Positions 46,849 through 50,171 of a DNA stretch of 50,171 nt are shown here, piece by piece (position 1 is the first letter of the stretch; each line of letters begins with the position of its first letter). Below the pieces are notes generated by a model. That model searched no databases. It was not told the origin of the DNA and was given only the letters and a program-made list of their open reading frames with translations. This DNA is from Treponema sp. (GTDB lineage: Bacteria > Spirochaetota > Spirochaetia > Treponematales > Breznakiellaceae). The stretch is taken from NCBI GenBank assembly GCA_031257675.1, contig JAIROG010000115.1, positions 1-50,171 of the forward strand, in the 5' to 3' direction. Made by a program: the position numbers and the translations under genes.

Positions 46849-48042
46849 TTAAAAGCTGTAGGAAATGCCTGCGGGTACCGCCCACGTGATCGTGAACCCG
46901 TCATATTCTGTAGTTGATCCCGTTTTCTTTTTCGGATCCCCCTTAAGCTGGAAGCCCGCGTAGATTGTCCCAGGTCCGATGGTTTTCACCAGATACGGAT
47001 TCACGTACCAGCCGAAATGAAGGTCTTCGCCATTTTTCTTGGCGCCGGTAAGGGCGTCAAGTCCGAGGTTGAGGTAAGCGGTGAATATGCCCAAGTTGTA
47101 GTAAGGCATGACCGCGAAACTGAGGGTGAAAGGCGTTTCTACCGGATCGGTGCCGCCTGTTTTCGTGCTTCCCGCGAATTCGGATGCGAGGCGGGCTTTC
47201 ACGCCGAAGTCTCCCCCGTCCGAGTAGGTGAAACCAAGTCCGAGCGCGACAGGGTAGTTGGAGACAGTTTTGACGCCTCCGGTTGTCTGCTCTGCCGGCA
47301 GAGTGTACTTGGCGCCGGCGTTGATCTGGATGCCGGAAATCGCCGTCACCAGGAAAGAGGCGGATATTTTGCCTGTGTGATCCGGTTTGCCGGAATCGCT
47401 TTCATACGCGAGGGAGAGTGTGCCGGCGCCGCTAAAGGCGTAGGTGATGTTCAGCTTTATCTGATTGTAGATGTCTTTCGCAATACCGCTCGCACTCGCG
47501 GCTGTCGTAGCGTTGGGTCCCAAGGTTGAGTCTGGATACGGCGCCGCCAGATTGACGGCGAGGTTGGGAATGAGGGTGAAGCTCGTCCACAACCCAAAGC
47601 CTCCGAAGCCTCCGAAGAAGGGTTTATCGAATACGCCGTCATAGTATTTGTTCGCAGGGTCGCCCGCGACATAATCTTGCGCGCCGGCATGGAAGCCCCA
47701 CGCTACGATGTCGGTTCTGCCCCACTCGCCGTCTCCGTCAACGCCAAACTTCAAGCGGAGAAAATCAAGCGGTTTCCACCACGCATAAGCGTAATGTCCG
47801 GCTCCCCAGTCCTGCTGGGCGCCAAGCCGAAGCCGTCCGCCGAATGTTTTCTCTTCATTGCTGGCTGTAAGCGTAATTTGCGGACTAACTACGCCATAGC
47901 CTGTTTTCAAGTCTGAATTTTCCTCGCTGCTGCCTTCCACCACAGTCCACTTGTAGCCGACTCCTCCGCTTACCGTGGTTTGCGCAGACACGCCGCCCGC
48001 GACCAGGGCAAGCGTCAAAAGAACAACAAAAAATTTCTTCAT
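46849..48042 (-). CDS. porin-like outer-membrane beta-barrel protein
   Basis: 397 residues. A Sec signal peptide (MKKFFVVLLTLALVAGGVSA, cut before Gln) is followed by alternating amphipathic strands with many Gly, Tyr and aromatic belts (FGGRLRLGAQQDWGAGHYAY, then LGLGFTYSDGGDFGVKARLA). The last strand ends in Phe (GISYSF), as needed for BAM-dependent insertion. It belongs to the treponeme-type major surface or porin-like proteins; the exact family is unsure. AGGAGG lies nine bases before the ATG. It has its own strong promoter and a hairpin in the leader. A fragment of a second copy lies at 48465-48560. Confidence 0.8.
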   Translation of the reverse strand: MKKFFVVLLTLALVAGGVSAQTTVSGGVGYKWTVVEGSSEENSDLKTGYGVVSPQITLTASNEEKTFGGRLRLGAQQDWGAGHYAYAWWKPLDFLRLKFGVDGDGEWGRTDIVAWGFHAGAQDYVAGDPANKYYDGVFDKPFFGGFGGFGLWTSFTLIPNLAVNLAAPYPDSTLGPNATTAASASGIAKDIYNQIKLNITYAFSGAGTLSLAYESDSGKPDHTGKISASFLVTAISGIQINAGAKYTLPAEQTTGGVKTVSNYPVALGLGFTYSDGGDFGVKARLASEFAGSTKTGGTDPVETPFTLSFAVMPYYNLGIFTAYLNLGLDALTGAKKNGEDLHFGWYVNPYLVKTIGPGTIYAGFQLKGDPKKKTGSTTEYDGFTITWAVPAGISYSF

Positions 48043-48071
48043 AAAGAAATCCTCCTACAATTTGACAAGAG

Positions 48072-48092
48072 AGGATAATTCACAATTATCCT
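48072..48092 (-). promoter_or_regulatory. hairpin in the OMP leader
   Basis: AGGATAATT, CAC, AATTATCCT: a 9-bp perfect stem with a three-base loop, between the promoter and the ribosome site of the porin-like gene. It may stabilise the message or be a protein-binding site. Confidence 0.6.
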
Positions 48093-48116
48093 ATGTCTCT
48101 TTATCTTTTGCTATAG

Positions 48117-48144
48117 AATATAACACATGTTTTTACTTTGTCAA
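48117..48144 (-). promoter_or_regulatory. promoter of the porin-like OMP gene
   Basis: On the minus strand TTGACA, 16-bp spacer, TATATT, with TGT before the -10. The leader is about 70 bases long. Confidence 0.75.
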
Positions 48145-48464
48145 GTGGAAAAAATAAATCTTTTCAAAGTTTTTTGTTTTTTTGCGCGACGCTTCTCTTT
48201 ATGTAAGATTAGTCTTCCGTAAGCGATTGAAGATTGGGTTATAATGATACATTGACGGCTCCCTGTGAATGTCCGCGCTCATTGGATAGGGGCCGCTTTC
48301 AACGCGGAAACGCGAGGCTTTTAACTGACAGCCGCGTCCCAAAGATGGCGTGATCGGGCGTCGTTTCCAAAATTTTTCTAAAACGCTTTCAGAATGTTTC
48401 TAGAAATTTCTAGATGTTGATCTGCGTTTCATGCCGGGGTTTGACTCCTCTCTTTATTCATAAT
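48145..48464. other. intergenic region without a recognised gene
   Basis: About 320 bp between the OMP promoter and the OMP fragment. I see no gene, RNA or clear repeat in it, apart from a short TTTCTAGAAATTTCTAGA palindromic stretch near 48397-48414. Confidence 0.5.
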
Positions 48465-48560
48465 TTCGATTGGCGCGCGGATCCGCATTTGGTGAGAGCT
48501 ATCGGACATGGAAAAATCTACGCGGGCTTCCAGCTTAAGGGAAAGCCGCGGAGGGATCAA
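48465..48560 (+). pseudogene. fragment of a second porin-like OMP gene
   Basis: The plus strand reads DWRADPHLVRAIGHGKIYAG, FQLKGKPRRD. It matches GWYVNPYLVKTIGPGTIYAG, FQLKGDPKKK near the end of the intact OMP at 46849-48042. Only about 30 residues remain, in the opposite direction, and the last strand is missing. Confidence 0.65.
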
Positions 48561-48642
48561 CCGCCGGTTATACCTCACGGAAAGTTGTGTACGAAAGAAA
48601 GAATATATTATATAGAAGAATGACGGAAGGATGAGTGAAATC

Positions 48643-48786
48643 ATTCTTGACAACTCCCCATGCCTAAGGGCAGTGGATTCTTGGTTCAGCGTCCGTTGCT
48701 ATCGAAAATCCGATAGTCTTACATAGACTCCCCAAGCGTTGCGGCAAGATTGCCGCAATTCCCGTGTGTCCCACGGTATATACGCC
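48643..48786 (-). ncRNA. right-end omegaRNA-like region of the IS200/IS605 element
   Basis: On the minus strand, after the tnpB stop, the sequence shows the stem CTATCG-6 bases-CGATAG (48699-48716) and then the terminal block ending CCCTTAGGCATGGGGAG. This is the typical right end of IS605 tnpB elements, from which the guide RNA of TnpB is made, with the guide lying beyond 48643. Boundaries are approximate. Confidence 0.55.
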
Positions 48787-49769
48787 CTATGCGGACAGAA
48801 GCCGCAAACCTTCCCTTAGTATGTTCATCGCCGCGTTTTCATCGCGGTCATGCCGCGCGCCGCATCGCGGACAATTCCATTCGCGTACCGACAAATCTTT
48901 TGTTTCCCTGTTTTTGTAGCCGCGCTCCCCACAAAGTTGGCCGCTCGGATAGAATTTATCCACTCGCGCCAACGCCTTTCGGTCGATAGCTTATGCAGGG
49001 TATCGTTGCGTCGATTAGCAACTTTCTCGCGCGCCCTCGCGACTTTTATTCTTGCCTTGTTCCGGTTTCGGCCGCCCTTTGTTTTTCGGGACAGCCGCCG
49101 CTGGAGTTTCGCTAGCTTTTTCTGTGATTTTACAAGATATTTGTGATTCTCAAAATGTTCGCCATCTGATGATGCTGCGAACTCATGCAAGCCCATATCA
49201 AGCCCGACCTGTTGATTAGTGGATGCATATCGCGGCGTTTCAACGTCCCTACAGCAAACCGACACAAAATATCTCCCGCTTGGCTCTTGTGAAACAGTCG
49301 CCGGCAGTATTCCGCCCTCAACGTCTTTAGAAGCACGGCGCTCAACATATCCCAATTTGGGCGGCTTAATTTTGCCGTCAAACACGTGAATGTTTTTGCC
49401 AACGGCTTTGCTCTTAAAGGATTTTCTGTCGCCGCGCTTGCTTTTGAAACGCGGAAATCCGGGCTTTTCGCCCCGCTTGACTCTGCGGAAAAATTTTGAT
49501 GCGCCGCGTCCAAATTTTGCTGCGACGCTTGCGGCGCCGTTGCGTCAACCTCTTTTAAGCCACTCCAATTCGGTTTTAAGCCGCGTCATATCTTTATCTT
49601 GTTCAAACCTTGATACGGATTTCCGCTCGCTTTTATATGTTTCGATTCTTTGCGCGAGATAGCGATTAAACACGAAACGGCAACAACCAAACGTCTTTTG
49701 CATGAGTTGCGCTTGTTCGTCTGTTTGGATATAGTCTAAATTTATAACACTTTTCCATTGCTGTTTCAC
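48787..49769 (-). pseudogene. tnpB: tnpB (RNA-guided nuclease/accessory protein), multiply broken
   Basis: Four frame pieces follow each other. 49769-49549 gives the N-terminus (LMQKTFGCCRFVFNRYL). Near 49549-49505 a short piece lies in a second frame (EVDATAPQASQQNLDAA). From about 49502 a third frame reads FFRRVKRGEKPGFPRFKSKR and GLDMGLHEFAASSDG with the first RuvC Asp. From about 48985 a fourth reads [15 protein letters not shown] to the stop at 48787. The segment with the second catalytic Glu (normally IAVEDLNVKGM) has been deleted between LHKLSTE and ALARVDK. The zinc ribbon lost one Cys (CGER for CxxC). It cannot be an active nuclease. Confidence 0.85.
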
Positions 49770-49770
49770 C

Positions 49771-50028
49771 TCACTTTATCTTCTGGTTTTCAACATATTG
49801 TTTCATAACAGCCAACGGCGCGCCGCCGGCCGTAGAGACAAAATATGAAATTGTCCATAACGTCGGCAATCCGCTCTTCAGAGATGGAAATTCTTGCCTC
49901 AATTGACGGGAACTTCTCCCTTTAATCAATTTTACAGCCTTGTGTGCGCCAAATTGAGGGTCGACCTCAAACAGCAAATGCACATGGTCGGGCATTGTTT
50001 CCAGTTCTATAACATCCGCTTTTATTTC
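49771..50028 (-). pseudogene. tnpA: tnpA (Y1 HUH transposase), 5'-truncated
   Basis: The frame opens after a stop at 50029-50031 with EIKADVIELETMPDHVHLLF, which includes the HUH motif (HVH), and ends with AVMKQYVENQK carrying the catalytic Tyr. The first 45 or so residues of the family (the VFVTKYR part) are missing. The cut may mark where other DNA joined the element. Confidence 0.8.
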
Positions 50029-50033
50029 TTAAT

Positions 50034-50145
50034 AAAGTGTATAACGCCGTGCGCCACGCTATACGCCCGCCGCGCCGCCTCCTCAAGCCTTCTGGCTTCT
50101 CTCTGTCCATGCGGTCATTCTACCACAAGCGGGGCGTCTTTTCAA
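50034..50145 (-). promoter_or_regulatory. promoter and start of an unidentified minus-strand reading frame
   Basis: On the minus strand TTGAAA (50140-50145), 17-bp spacer, TAGAAT (50117-50122) with TGG before it, then ATG at 50110 only six bases later. The ATG frame is short and arginine-rich. A second frame in the same stretch reads ARRLEEAARRAYSVAHGVIH, then FIKK and a stop at 50032-50034. This suggests a small gene broken by a frameshift. I cannot identify it. Confidence 0.35.
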
Positions 50146-50171
50146 CTGTTTTCCACCGCCGCATCCGCGCA

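Larger units (their letters stand above)
48643..50028 (-). mobile_element. decayed IS200/IS605-family element
   Basis: It consists of, on the minus strand, a 5'-truncated tnpA, a frameshifted tnpB and a right end with subterminal hairpins. The left end cannot be placed, because the tnpA start is replaced by unrelated sequence near 50030. The element is not able to move by itself. Confidence 0.8.

Overview
The window looks like chromosomal DNA of a treponeme-type spirochete. Direct signs are a flbB-fliK flagellar pair (FlbB is a spirochete collar protein), the Asn at the rifampicin-pocket position of RpoB that is known from spirochetes, a porin-like outer-membrane protein ending in Phe, a lipoprotein with BspA-type leucine-rich repeats, and the gene order rpmG, tRNA-Trp, secE, nusG, rplKAJL, rpoBC. 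The many broken genes and one decayed transposon suggest a host-associated lineage with a decaying genome. That last point is inference.

Layout. 1-2363: the end of an unknown gene, a cysteine desulfurase and a broken AlbA/Schlafen-type regulator. 2447-4541 (minus): flbB and fliK, cut off from their usual flagellar operon partners. 4985-6038 (minus): rubrerythrin and a PerR-type regulator with a perfect palindromic operator. 6319-12513 (plus): a TPR protein, a YmdB-like phosphoesterase with an eroded metal site, an RseC-like protein, Hsp20, a DRTGG protein, 5-formyl-THF cyclo-ligase, RecN and an unknown protein. 12544-14184 (minus): a sialate O-acetylesterase. 14320-15866: relics of a TPR protein, an alpha/beta hydrolase and a lipoprotein, plus one small ORF. 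15975-22678: a membrane pseudokinase, an LRR lipoprotein with a 282-bp tandem duplication, and two large membrane proteins with an LptF/LptG-like layout. 22934-26418: yebC-ruvC convergent with a PAP2 phosphatase and an OmpA-domain protein. 26527-26742: an Rpn-nuclease relic.

27054-39090 is the core information-processing block: tRNA-Thr, rpmG, tRNA-Trp, secE, nusG, the L11/L1/L10/L7-L12 genes, rpoB and rpoC. It runs tail-to-tail into a compact division and cell-wall cluster on the minus strand (rsmH, ftsL, murF, mraY, ftsW, 44597 down to 39679). The usual next genes of both operons (rpsL/rpsG and ftsQ/A/Z) are absent, so the gap between them may be a rearrangement junction. Then come a possible PD-(D/E)XK protein with a winged helix, hisS, a porin-like OMP with a hairpin in its leader, a fragment of a second copy of that OMP, and a decayed IS200/IS605 element with frameshifted tnpB, truncated tnpA and a recognisable right-end omegaRNA region.

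I see no rRNA genes, CRISPR array, prophage or intact defence locus. Nine of eleven promoters that I could place share an extended -10 (TGn before the hexamer).
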